From assembly GCA_030637365.1 (NCBI GenBank), contig DAOWGR010000088.1, positions 1 to 33,467 of the forward strand: a stretch of DNA of 33,467 bases. The letters run 5' to 3'. A program made the position numbers and the translations under genes. The notes under the pieces were generated by a model, which made no database searches, was not told the origin of the DNA, and saw only the letters and a program-made list of their open reading frames with translations. Source of the stretch: Elusimicrobiota bacterium (GTDB lineage: Bacteria; Elusimicrobiota; Elusimicrobia; Elusimicrobiales; UBA9959). This document shows positions 18,123 through 26,863 of this stretch, piece after piece; within the stretch, counting starts at the first letter, position 1, and each line of letters starts with the position of its first letter.

Positions 18123-18962
18123 ATGGCAAATGTTAAAGACATATTTATAAGAATATTGAAAATATTTAGTAGCGCCATCGGCAAATTCTTAAAAATTAAC
18201 GGTTCTCAAAGAGCCGCGGCTTTCGCTTACGCGGCATTCTTTTCTTTTTTTCCATTGATGATTATTCTTGTTACCTTGGCGTCGGTTTTTATTGATCATA
18301 ATATGGCTGCCAACGCGATTATTGAATATATTAAAAAATATATTCCGCTCAGCGGTTCAATGCAGAGTTATATTTTTAGCGCTATGGCGGGCGTGGTCAA
18401 AATTCGCATTCAGGCCGGTTCGCTCATGTTTATTATGTTGGTTTGGATTTCCATACAATTTTTTATTACTTTAATATCAGCGGCTAATCAGGCTTGGGGG
18501 ATTAAGCATCATAATTGGTGGCATAGTCCGTTAAAAAGCGTAATTCTTTTCGGTTTTATGGCGGGAGCTATGTTTTTGGGCATGGCTTTGCCCATGCTAA
18601 TGCGTATGATTAAGGTTTGGCTTTTTCCAACGAGCACATTTATTTCTTGGGTATATCCCGTGGGATTATTTTTTATTCCGTGGCTGATAATGTTCTTAGG
18701 GCTTGGTTTTTTTTATAAGTTCGCGCCGAGGCGGCGCACGAGTATTCAAGAGGTATGGGCCGGAGCTTTGATTTCCACAATCTTTTTGCAAGCGGGGGGG
18801 AATTTGTTTGTATTGTATCTTAAGAATTTTTCTTCGCTGAATGTGGTTTATGGCGCGTTTGGCGGCATAATGGCCCTGCTGTTATGGATTCATCTTTCCG
18901 GGTGTATTATTATTTTTGGAGCTTGTTTCTGCGCCGCGCGGGCGCAAATTAACAATACTTAA
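18123..18962 (+). CDS. YihY/virulence factor BrkB family membrane protein
   Basis: AAAFAYAAFFSFFPLMIILVT, FKFAPRRRTSIQEVWAGALISTIFLQAGG, VYGAFGGIMALLLWIHLSGCIIIFGA. Confidence 0.88.
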   Translation: MANVKDIFIRILKIFSSAIGKFLKINGSQRAAAFAYAAFFSFFPLMIILVTLASVFIDHNMAANAIIEYIKKYIPLSGSMQSYIFSAMAGVVKIRIQAGSLMFIMLVWISIQFFITLISAANQAWGIKHHNWWHSPLKSVILFGFMAGAMFLGMALPMLMRMIKVWLFPTSTFISWVYPVGLFFIPWLIMFLGLGFFYKFAPRRRTSIQEVWAGALISTIFLQAGGNLFVLYLKNFSSLNVVYGAFGGIMALLLWIHLSGCIIIFGACFCAARAQINNT

Positions 18963-20095
18963 GATTTACGCCTGTCGGAGCGCTCGCGCGTAGCGGGGCG
19001 CGCCACTCCGTTTTCATCAAAAATATGCAGTTTGTCAATGGCAAAAACCAATTTAATCCGGTCGCCGGTTTTAATGGGGAAGTCATGCCTTTGATTGGAT
19101 TGAAACTCAAGTCCTTGAGCTTTGCAATGAAGGGACACATCATTGCCCATGGATTCCGCGAGCTCAATTTCACAATCAATAGCCTCGCTACACAACATGT
19201 CGTTAGGCTTTCTTTCAGCTAAATATATATGTTCGGGCCTTATCCCCAAAGTATAATCGGAACTTTCATCGCTTAAAATATCGGGAAATTTCAAAGGAAG
19301 CGTAAGTGCCGTATTGTTTATCTTAAAAAACAATTGGTCATCCTTTTTTATAATATCGCCCTTAAAAAGATTCATCGGCGGGCTTCCGATAAAAGTGGCT
19401 ACGAATACATTTTTCGGCGAAGAATAAATTTCAGACGGCGCGCCGCATTGCTGAATAATACCGTTGTGAAGCACCACCATTCTGTCGGCCATGGTCATGG
19501 CTTCGCATTGGTCATGAGTTACATAGATTATCGTAGTTTTCAGTTTTTTGTGAAGTTTTGATATTTCAACCCTCATTTGGGTTCTCATTTTGGCGTCCAA
19601 GTTTGACAAGGGTTCGTCAAATAAAAAAACTTTCGGTCTTCTGACTATCGCTCTTCCGACGGCTACGCGCTGTCTTTGTCCGCCGCTTAAATTCTTAGGT
19701 GTTTTGCGCAGAAAATCTTTAATGCCCAGAAGTTCAGCGGCATCATTCACGCGTTTGTCAATTTCTTTTTTATCCGTTTTTCTTATGCTTAAGCCAAAGC
19801 TGATATTTTCATAGACATCCAAATGCGGAAACAGGGCATAGTTTTGAAAAACCATTGAGATGCTTCTGTCTTTCGGCGGAAGGTTTGTGATGTCTTTACC
19901 GTCAATAAACATTTTGCCGCTTGTCGTATTTATCAAGCCCGCGATCATTCTTAGGAGAGTTGATTTGCCGCAGCCGGACGGGCCTACAAAGACCATAAAT
20001 TCACCGGCATTGATTGAAAGATCCAAATCCTTAATTGTGGATTTATCATTATTGGGATAATGTTTTACCACATTTTCTAAAATAACACTTGCCAT
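18959..20095 (-). CDS. Carbohydrate ABC transporter ATP-binding protein (MalK/UgpC-like)
   Basis: Walker A GPSGCGKST, signature LSGGQRQRVAVGRA, Walker B VFLFDEP, C-terminal TOBE-like region; RBS AGGAGAA before ATG at 20095. Confidence 0.93.
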   Translation of the reverse strand: MASVILENVVKHYPNNDKSTIKDLDLSINAGEFMVFVGPSGCGKSTLLRMIAGLINTTSGKMFIDGKDITNLPPKDRSISMVFQNYALFPHLDVYENISFGLSIRKTDKKEIDKRVNDAAELLGIKDFLRKTPKNLSGGQRQRVAVGRAIVRRPKVFLFDEPLSNLDAKMRTQMRVEISKLHKKLKTTIIYVTHDQCEAMTMADRMVVLHNGIIQQCGAPSEIYSSPKNVFVATFIGSPPMNLFKGDIIKKDDQLFFKINNTALTLPLKFPDILSDESSDYTLGIRPEHIYLAERKPNDMLCSEAIDCEIELAESMGNDVSLHCKAQGLEFQSNQRHDFPIKTGDRIKLVFAIDKLHIFDENGVARPATRERSDRRKS

Positions 20096-20193
20096 ATCAG
20101 TTCTCCTAAATACGCAAAATACTCGCAAAACGCGCTGATAAATATATTCCTGAATTTGCGAACAAAGGTGACATATAATTCCTTCTAATCTTG

Positions 20194-20293
20194 CATCTTA
20201 TTTACATATCTACGCCGTTTATCTTCTGTCCGTATTAACTTATCATCTTATTTACATATCTACGCTGTTTATCTTTTGTCCATATCAACTTAT
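20194..20293. repeat. Two tandem copies of a 50-bp unit
   Basis: CATCTTATTTACATATCTACGCYGTTTATCTTYTGTCCRTATYAACTTAT at 20194-20243 and 20244-20293, about 4 substitutions. Confidence 0.85.
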
Positions 20294-20310
20294 AAACTTG
20301 CTTTTATCTT

Positions 20311-21120
20311 CTATCCTTTTATTCCCGAAGACGCAATGCCTTCTATAAAATATTTCTGAAAGAACACATACGCGATAACCAATGGAATCACCAAAAACAT
20401 TGAGGCCGCCATTTGTATTCCAAGATCTCCTCCCGCCTGTCCTCCCACCGCGAACATTGTTATCATTTGCGGCATTGTCATCATGGTTTGTTCTCTTATA
20501 ATCATCATCGGCCAGAGAACCTCATTCCATGTTCCCATAAATGTTATTATTCCCACCGTTACCATCGCGGGTTTTGAAAGCGGCCAAAAAATCTTAGTCA
20601 AAATTTGCAATTCTCCCGCTCCTTCTATTCTCGCCGCTTCCATCAGATCGCCCGGTATGCTTACAAAGGTCTGACGGAAAATAAGAATTCCCATGCCGCT
20701 TATCATCCACGGAACTATAAGGCCGGGATAAGAATCCACCCATCCGAGTTTAACGATAAGGGTATATAAGGGAATCAGAGTCAATTGGCCGGGAATCATC
20801 ATTGTAAACAGAACTATCATAAAAAGAGTTTCTCTGCCAGTGAATTTGAGCTTCGCGAGAGCGTAGCCGACAAGAGAACTGAAAAAAATAACCGATGCGG
20901 TGGTGGCTCCGGCCACAATAGTACTGTTTAAAAGAGCGCGGCCTATCGGAATTTTTTTAAAAACCGCTATATAATTATGGAATGTGAAATTGGAAGACAA
21001 AAGATTCATGGAAGTAGCTTCAGCGACAGGTTTTAAAGAAGCCGAGGCCATCCATAAAAACGGATAAATGAAACTCACAGCCGCGAAAAGCAATATAAGA
21101 TGAAGAATAAGTTTTTTCAT
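20311..21120 (-). CDS. Carbohydrate ABC transporter permease (MalG-like)
   Basis: Multi-TM; EAA loop DLMEAARIEGAGELQILTKIFWPLSKPAMVTVGI. Confidence 0.92.
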   Translation of the reverse strand: MKKLILHLILLFAAVSFIYPFLWMASASLKPVAEATSMNLLSSNFTFHNYIAVFKKIPIGRALLNSTIVAGATTASVIFFSSLVGYALAKLKFTGRETLFMIVLFTMMIPGQLTLIPLYTLIVKLGWVDSYPGLIVPWMISGMGILIFRQTFVSIPGDLMEAARIEGAGELQILTKIFWPLSKPAMVTVGIITFMGTWNEVLWPMMIIREQTMMTMPQMITMFAVGGQAGGDLGIQMAASMFLVIPLVIAYVFFQKYFIEGIASSGIKG

Positions 21121-21292
21121 TGTATTTCCTGTTTTAGTAAATGCTAAATTATAATCATCTATCCTTTAATTTGGCGAATTACCATTTTATCATTCGCTAT
21201 TTCCGTTTCTGTCTTTTTGCCTCTGTTTTTTCCATGGCAAAGCTTTGCTTTGCGGCTACCTTTCATAATTGCTTTTGTGCTTTTTCTTGTTT

Positions 21293-21324
21293 CTTTCTGC
21301 CATACTGCCGCGCTGTTGCCTGTC
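21293..21324. repeat. Octamer short tandem repeat, 4 units, same family as 7644-7691 on the opposite strand
   Basis: CTTTCTGC CATACTGC CGCGCTGT TGCCTGTC; the 14-mer CAACAGCGCGGCAG is shared with 7650-7663. Confidence 0.65.
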
Positions 21325-21332
21325 GCGCTTAT

Positions 21333-22208
21333 TTAATACTCCGTTTCTTTGCCGAGATATTTTTTCTGCACAAGAACAACCATAAGTATTACAATCGCCA
21401 GAGCAAAACCGATGGTGGCGGCATAGCCCATATGCTGAAACAAGAAAGCGTGTTTGTACATATAAAGCACAACCGACATGGTTTTATCCAGAGGTCCGCC
21501 GCCCGTCATTACATAAGGCTCAATAAAAAGACTGAATGCTCCGAAAGTGGAAAGAACAACCACTAAAAGCATGGTTGGCCGCAAAAGCGGAAGCGTTATG
21601 CGCCAAAAATCCTGCCATCTGCTCGCCCCTTCAATCCGGGATACTTCATAGAGATGACCCGGAATACTAAGCAAGCCGCCAAGAAAAAGGATTATATAAA
21701 AACCCATATTCTTCCAGGTCGCCATGATGGCGATTGCTGGCATGGCGATTTTTGTGCTGGTAAGCCAGCCGACCGGAGATATGCCGATTAAACTCAGAAG
21801 ATGATTAAAAATTCCGGTGTCGGTCGCGTAAAGTTTTTGCCATAAAATTGTTACAACCGCGCCCGAGATTATCACCGGCAAGAAAAAGGCCGCGCGAAAA
21901 AATGTTCTCGCGAATATTTTTTCCGCCAGCACCATGGCTATTATTATTGAAAAAAATATTTGCAGAGGAATATGAATCAAAAGAAAAACGAGCGTGTTTA
22001 AAAGAGCCTGCCAGAATTGCGTGTCATGCAGAAGGAAAATGAAATTATCCAAACCGACAAAGGCGGGAGAAGTCAATAAATCCCATCTGTGAAATATCAG
22101 ATAAAATGAAAAGACTAAAGGATACGCCGTAAAGGCGAGCAAGAAAATTATATACGGAGATATAAAAGCGTAGCCTATGTTTTCGTTTTTTTCTTTACCA
22201 ATAGTCAT
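21333..22208 (-). CDS. Carbohydrate ABC transporter permease (MalF-like)
   Basis: Multi-TM; EAA loop HLYEVSRIEGASRWQDFWRITLPLLRPTMLLV. Confidence 0.92.
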   Translation of the reverse strand: MTIGKEKNENIGYAFISPYIIFLLAFTAYPLVFSFYLIFHRWDLLTSPAFVGLDNFIFLLHDTQFWQALLNTLVFLLIHIPLQIFFSIIIAMVLAEKIFARTFFRAAFFLPVIISGAVVTILWQKLYATDTGIFNHLLSLIGISPVGWLTSTKIAMPAIAIMATWKNMGFYIILFLGGLLSIPGHLYEVSRIEGASRWQDFWRITLPLLRPTMLLVVVLSTFGAFSLFIEPYVMTGGGPLDKTMSVVLYMYKHAFLFQHMGYAATIGFALAIVILMVVLVQKKYLGKETEY

Positions 22209-23451
22209 ATATATTCTGCACATTTTCCGCGGCCATTTTCATTGATTTTTCAGGGCTTATCACTCTGTAAATGGCGGCGGCTTCAAATTGTCTTGAGATT
22301 ATATCCAAAATCTGTATGAGATGCGGCGAGTCGTCCATAGGCACGACGAAATCCGCCTGCCGCGCCGCCTTTTTTAAAAGAGGATTTTTTTTAAAAAAGC
22401 TTTTAAAATACGCGTCATCGGCAATATGGGCTCGCGTCGGAATTTGGCTTGTCAGTTCAAGAAGTTTTAAATCCGCTTTTTTACTTATTAAAAATTTAAT
22501 GAATTTCCATGCTTCGTCGGGATGTTTTGTCGTTGAAAATATCACCATGTTTTTGGGATCGCCATAAGTGTAAACGGGGCCTTTATGATTGTCGGGAACG
22601 GGAATAGGCGCGAAATCAAACTTAAGATTTGGATTAAGCCTCTTATAATATTCTATTATCCATGGCCCCACCATGCTCATTGCCGTCTTGCCGTCAACAA
22701 AAGTATCTCTGGAGAATCCGAGCATTGGAAAATACCGATTTTTAAAACCATCCGCGAAAAATTTCATCGCGGCAATGGCGCCGTCATTATTGAAAATGGC
22801 CTTATCGCCTTCAAGCAGAGTTTTACCGCCCGTTGCCGCCACATAAAACGGATAAAAATCAAAAAGCCTTTGATACCAAACGGTTTTTATGGATACTTTC
22901 ATCGCCCAATGGTCAAGTATGCCGTTTCCGTCTTCATCACTGTTAATGGATTTGGCGACATTAATAAATTCGCTGTAGGTTTTCGGAGGTTTCAATTTGA
23001 GAGATTTAAATATTTCCGTATTATAGGCCAGCATAACCGGATTGGATTTCCACGGGATTTGACAAAGCTTGCCGTTATTTGAGCGAAATTTATCCGTGAG
23101 TTTCGTTCCCGTCCTGTCTACAATAACCTTTTCACTGTCTTTAAATCTGTCCAGACAAACAACCGCTTTTGACTCTATGAATTTTCCCATTATCGCGGGA
23201 AGAATATTGGAGCATATATCGGGAGTGGTTTTTGACATTATTGCCGAAAGAAGTATTTCCTCGCTTGAGCCCGTGGCGGGAATCGGCTGCACTTTTACAT
23301 GAATATCGGGATGAAGCTCATTCCACTCATTTACCAGAATTTTCGCAAGTTTAATTTCTTCGGTATTTGAAGACGACCAATACAAAAGCTCAACCGCCTG
23401 ACAATTGCAAGCCGAAAATAAAAGAAATATTGTAAAAAGGTTTGAAAGCAT
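22195..23451 (-). CDS. Extracellular solute-binding protein, sugar family 1
   Basis: Signal sequence with Cys, then ELLYWSSSNTEEIKLAKILVNEWNELHPDIHVKVQPIPATGSSEEILLSAIMSKTTPDI; overlaps the permease start. Confidence 0.9.
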   Translation of the reverse strand: MLSNLFTIFLLFSACNCQAVELLYWSSSNTEEIKLAKILVNEWNELHPDIHVKVQPIPATGSSEEILLSAIMSKTTPDICSNILPAIMGKFIESKAVVCLDRFKDSEKVIVDRTGTKLTDKFRSNNGKLCQIPWKSNPVMLAYNTEIFKSLKLKPPKTYSEFINVAKSINSDEDGNGILDHWAMKVSIKTVWYQRLFDFYPFYVAATGGKTLLEGDKAIFNNDGAIAAMKFFADGFKNRYFPMLGFSRDTFVDGKTAMSMVGPWIIEYYKRLNPNLKFDFAPIPVPDNHKGPVYTYGDPKNMVIFSTTKHPDEAWKFIKFLISKKADLKLLELTSQIPTRAHIADDAYFKSFFKKNPLLKKAARQADFVVPMDDSPHLIQILDIISRQFEAAAIYRVISPEKSMKMAAENVQNIYDYW

Positions 23452-23508
23452 TCTTAGTATAGTATAATAAATCTCTATTATATATAAAGCGTTTCGGAGG
23501 AAATTTGA

Positions 23509-24495
23509 ATGGAAAATACCATGGAACAGAAAAAAAATTTAAAGGGTAAATATCACGATGAAATATTATTCGCGCGGCATAAGGATAATCCGTTAATTAC
23601 GCCCGATATGTGTCCGTATCCCATTAACACCATTTTTAATCCGGCGGCGGCGGAAGTCAATGGCGAAACCGTTCTTCTGACCCGCGTGGAAGACAAACAC
23701 GGCATTTCCCATTTAACGGTGGCAAGGAGCAAGGACGGAATAAGCGATTGGAAAATTGACAAATCTCCGTCGCTTGAGCCCGAACCTGAAAAATATCCTG
23801 AAGAAGAATTGGGAATTGAAGATCCGAGAATTACTTGGCTTGAGGAATTAAAAGTTTGGGCCATTACTTATACCGCGGTTTCTAAAGACGGGCCTTTGGT
23901 TTCGCTTGCCACGACAAAAGATTTTAAGACATTTAAAAAATTAGGCCCGATATTGCGGCAACATGACAAAGACGCGGCTCTTTTCCCAAAACGCGTCAAT
24001 GGCAGATGGGCCATTATTCATAGGCCGACTCTTTCCCATTTGGTTCCGGCTCATATGTGGATATCTTTTTCGCACGATTTAAAGCATTGGGGAGATTTTC
24101 AGATTATTATGCGTGCAAGGAAAGGAAACGCGTGGGATGGAGCAAAACTTGGAATTTGTCCCGAGCCTCTGGAAACTCCCGATGGATGGCTCATTTTATA
24201 TCACGGCATAAGGAAAACATGCTATGGCTCCATATACAGAATAGGTTTGGCATTGCTTGATTTGGATAAGCCGTGGCAGGTTATTCGCAGAAGCAGAGAC
24301 TGGGTAATGACTCCGCTTGCTCCGTATGAGCTTTTCGGCGATGTCGGCAATGTTATCTTTCCGTGTGGCTGGATTCATGATAAGAAAACGGGAATTGTGA
24401 GTTTATATTACGGCGGAGCCGATACCAGTATAGCGCTTGCCACCGCGCCAATGAAAGAAATTCTCAGCTATATGAAAAATTGCCCCGAAAAATAA
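23509..24495 (+). CDS. GH130 family (mannoside phosphorylase/hydrolase-like) enzyme
   Basis: NPAAAEVNGETVLLTRVED, GIEDPRITWLEELKVWAITYTA, DKDAALFPKRVNGRWAIIHRP, WDGAKLGICPEPLETPDGWLILYHG; divergent from the sugar ABC operon; RBS CGGAGGAA. Confidence 0.88.
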   Translation: MENTMEQKKNLKGKYHDEILFARHKDNPLITPDMCPYPINTIFNPAAAEVNGETVLLTRVEDKHGISHLTVARSKDGISDWKIDKSPSLEPEPEKYPEEELGIEDPRITWLEELKVWAITYTAVSKDGPLVSLATTKDFKTFKKLGPILRQHDKDAALFPKRVNGRWAIIHRPTLSHLVPAHMWISFSHDLKHWGDFQIIMRARKGNAWDGAKLGICPEPLETPDGWLILYHGIRKTCYGSIYRIGLALLDLDKPWQVIRRSRDWVMTPLAPYELFGDVGNVIFPCGWIHDKKTGIVSLYYGGADTSIALATAPMKEILSYMKNCPEK

Positions 24496-24550
24496 TGAAC
24501 GGAAAGTAGAATATTGTAGCGGGTGATTTACAAGCCCGTGGTTGCGAAAT

Positions 24551-24587
24551 AAAATCGCGCTCTGATGTATATCGGGGCGCGATTTTT
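24551..24587 (+). terminator. Intrinsic terminator after the GH130 gene
   Basis: AAAATCGCGC...GCGCGATTTT, 10-bp perfect stem followed by T. Confidence 0.7.
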
Positions 24588-24674
24588 CAATGGGGAATCA
24601 TTTTATTTGTTTTTTAATATGTTCCCAGCCGCTTTTGGCGGGACAGGCGGAGGTTATGCCTATTGGGCGGCGAA

Positions 24675-24802
24675 ATCTAAACACGGAGGGGTAAAAAATA
24701 CACAATGATAAACCCCCCGTAGATTCCATTCCCCGTGTCCCGCATAGCGGGATAATCACGGGAAATAATAGAATCTAAGCACGGAGGGGTAAAAAATACA
24801 CA
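24675..24802. repeat. 30-bp direct repeat pair flanking a nested hairpin
   Basis: ATCTAARCACGGAGGGGTAAAAAATACACA at 24675-24704 and 24773-24802 (29/30 identical); CCCGTG-TCCCGC-ata-GCGGGA-taat-CACGGG at 24732-24762 between them. Confidence 0.8.
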
Positions 24803-24826
24803 GGTATTTTTTATAAAATTATATAT

Positions 24827-25561
24827 ATGCCCATATTGATTTGTGAGGATAAAACCATTGAGTATTATTTAACGCCTTCAAAAAGACGCCGAAGCATTAT
24901 TATGCGCGTGGATAGAGACGCTCGCGTGCAAGTGAGCGCGCCGAAATTCGCGACTCTAAATTTTATAGAGGGTTTTCTTAAAGAAAGAGTTGATTGGATT
25001 ATTAAAAGGCGGAATAATTTTAAAAATCTTGATCGTTTGTATCCGGTTAAAGAATTTAAGGCAGGTGAAATGTTTCCGCTTTTTGGCAAAAGTTTGAAAT
25101 TGAATATTGAAAAGAGGTTAAGGCCTGTCGTATGTGAATTGGGCGCTGAAAATATTAATCTTTTTATCGGAGATGGGATTGATTTGAAGTTTAAAGCTAT
25201 GGCTTCGCGCGCGATTATGGATTTTTACAGCGAGCAACTTAAAATAAAAGCGATTGATATTATAGGCAAATATTCAAAATCCCTGGATGTGCATGTCGCT
25301 AAGCTGTCAATCGGCAATCAGAAAAGAATATGGGGCAGTTGTTCAAGGAAAGGAGATATAAGGCTTAATTGGCGTTTGGCCATGATGCCTTTTGCCGTTA
25401 TGGAATATATTGTGGTTCATGAAGTTTGCCATTTAAAAGTTCATGGGCATTGCGCGAAATTTTGGAAAGTGGTTGAGGGCGTTTTGCCCGATTATAAAAA
25501 ACACCGTAAGTGGCTGCGCCTTAACGGCATATCCTTTTTTTTAATTTCAGATTGGGAGTAA
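24827..25561 (+). CDS. M48-type zinc metallopeptidase, YgjP-like (DUF45)
   Basis: KLSIGNQKRIWGSCSRKGDIRLNWRLAMMPFAVMEYIVVHEVCHLKVHGHCAKFW; HExxH-like HEVCH motif. Confidence 0.88.
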   Translation: MPILICEDKTIEYYLTPSKRRRSIIMRVDRDARVQVSAPKFATLNFIEGFLKERVDWIIKRRNNFKNLDRLYPVKEFKAGEMFPLFGKSLKLNIEKRLRPVVCELGAENINLFIGDGIDLKFKAMASRAIMDFYSEQLKIKAIDIIGKYSKSLDVHVAKLSIGNQKRIWGSCSRKGDIRLNWRLAMMPFAVMEYIVVHEVCHLKVHGHCAKFWKVVEGVLPDYKKHRKWLRLNGISFFLISDWE

Positions 25562-25644
25562 CAGAGCAATAGGGATAAATTCCAATCTCAAATTACAAAA
25601 TTCAATAAAATCATAAAGTAGAAAGCGGATAAGTAAAGAAAAGC

Positions 25645-26847
25645 CTATGATATTTTATCCACAATTTTGGCTACCACCAGATCGGATGTGACATTTAATG
25701 AAGTCCTGAACATATCTAAAATTCTGTCCACCGCGACAATTAAAGCGATATAGGCAACGGGAAGGCCGATCTGATTTAAGATTACCACCATCATTACCAA
25801 TGAGGCGCTTGGCAGCGCGGCGACGCCGACACTCAGCATTACAACTGTCAGACCCAGCATTAGCTGTTCGCCCAAACCGAGCGGAACTCCGGCAAGATTG
25901 GCAATGTAAAGCACCGCGATTACTAAATAAGCGGCTGTTCCATCCATGGAAATGGTCGCGCCCAAAGGCAGTACAAAACCCGCGCTTCGCTTGCTTACTC
26001 CGCCTTTTTCTTCGGCAACTTTCAATGAAACCGGCAAGGTTGCCGAGCTTGAAGCGGTAGAAAAAGCCATAATTGAAGCGTCCTTAACCTTTGAAAGATA
26101 GCGATAAGGATTGATGTGCCCCAGAATTAGTAATATAAGCGGGAGCGTGATAAAACCGTGCAGTAAAATCACACCGATTACCACCAGCATATAACTCCAG
26201 AGTCCGAGTATAACCTCAATGCCTTCTTTAGCAATTACATATGAGAGCAAACTGAAAACACCGATAGGTGTCAGTTTAATTATCCATTCCGCCAGTTTCA
26301 GCATCGCATTATTAATGCCGGTAAAAAAATCTCTGAGCAAATTTTGATGATGTTCAGTGAGGTACAAAGAAGCTATCGCGAACAGAATGGAAAAAACAAT
26401 CACCTGCATCATTGCGCCTTGCGTCAATGACGCGAATACATTGGTCGGGACAAAACTCAAGAGCATTCCTTCAAACGAGAAAGGTTTCATGGACTGGGCA
26501 ATGGCAAAACTCAGTCCGTCCGCAGACACCTTTTGTCCGATTTTTATCATATTCATGGCAAAAATGGCTAAAGCCGCGGATAATGCCGTTGTCATCAGAT
26601 AGAGCGTGATTGTTTTCAAACCTATGTTTTTCAATTGTTTAAGTGAACCTAATCCCGATATGGCGATAAAAATACTCGCGAAGACCAAAGGAACAACCAG
26701 CATTTTTAATAGCGCGATAAAAATCTGTCCGATAACTCTTTGCTTGATGGCCAATTCCGGCATTAGTAATCCAAAAATTATTCCAAGGAATATGCCCAGC
26801 ACAACAAGGTTATTGGTGTTCGTAAATTTTTTTAATCTCTTTCTCAT
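25645..26847 (-). CDS. Dicarboxylate/amino acid:cation symporter (DAACS family)
   Basis: AFSTASSSATLPVSLKVAEE, GFVLPLGATISMDGTAAYLVIAVLYIANLAG, VDRILDMFRTSLNVTSDLVVAKIV. Confidence 0.93.
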   Translation of the reverse strand: MRKRLKKFTNTNNLVVLGIFLGIIFGLLMPELAIKQRVIGQIFIALLKMLVVPLVFASIFIAISGLGSLKQLKNIGLKTITLYLMTTALSAALAIFAMNMIKIGQKVSADGLSFAIAQSMKPFSFEGMLLSFVPTNVFASLTQGAMMQVIVFSILFAIASLYLTEHHQNLLRDFFTGINNAMLKLAEWIIKLTPIGVFSLLSYVIAKEGIEVILGLWSYMLVVIGVILLHGFITLPLILLILGHINPYRYLSKVKDASIMAFSTASSSATLPVSLKVAEEKGGVSKRSAGFVLPLGATISMDGTAAYLVIAVLYIANLAGVPLGLGEQLMLGLTVVMLSVGVAALPSASLVMMVVILNQIGLPVAYIALIVAVDRILDMFRTSLNVTSDLVVAKIVDKIS

Positions 26848-26863
26848 TGAAGTAATTCTCCAT

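Noticed and set aside
22585-23082. 165-aa plus-strand ORF antisense to the solute-binding protein
   Set aside because: Shadow frame of a well-supported gene, no recognisable motif or RBS.
24675-24802. Two-copy CRISPR or attachment sites of an integrated element
   Set aside because: Only two repeats, no integrase, cas or phage genes between or beside them.
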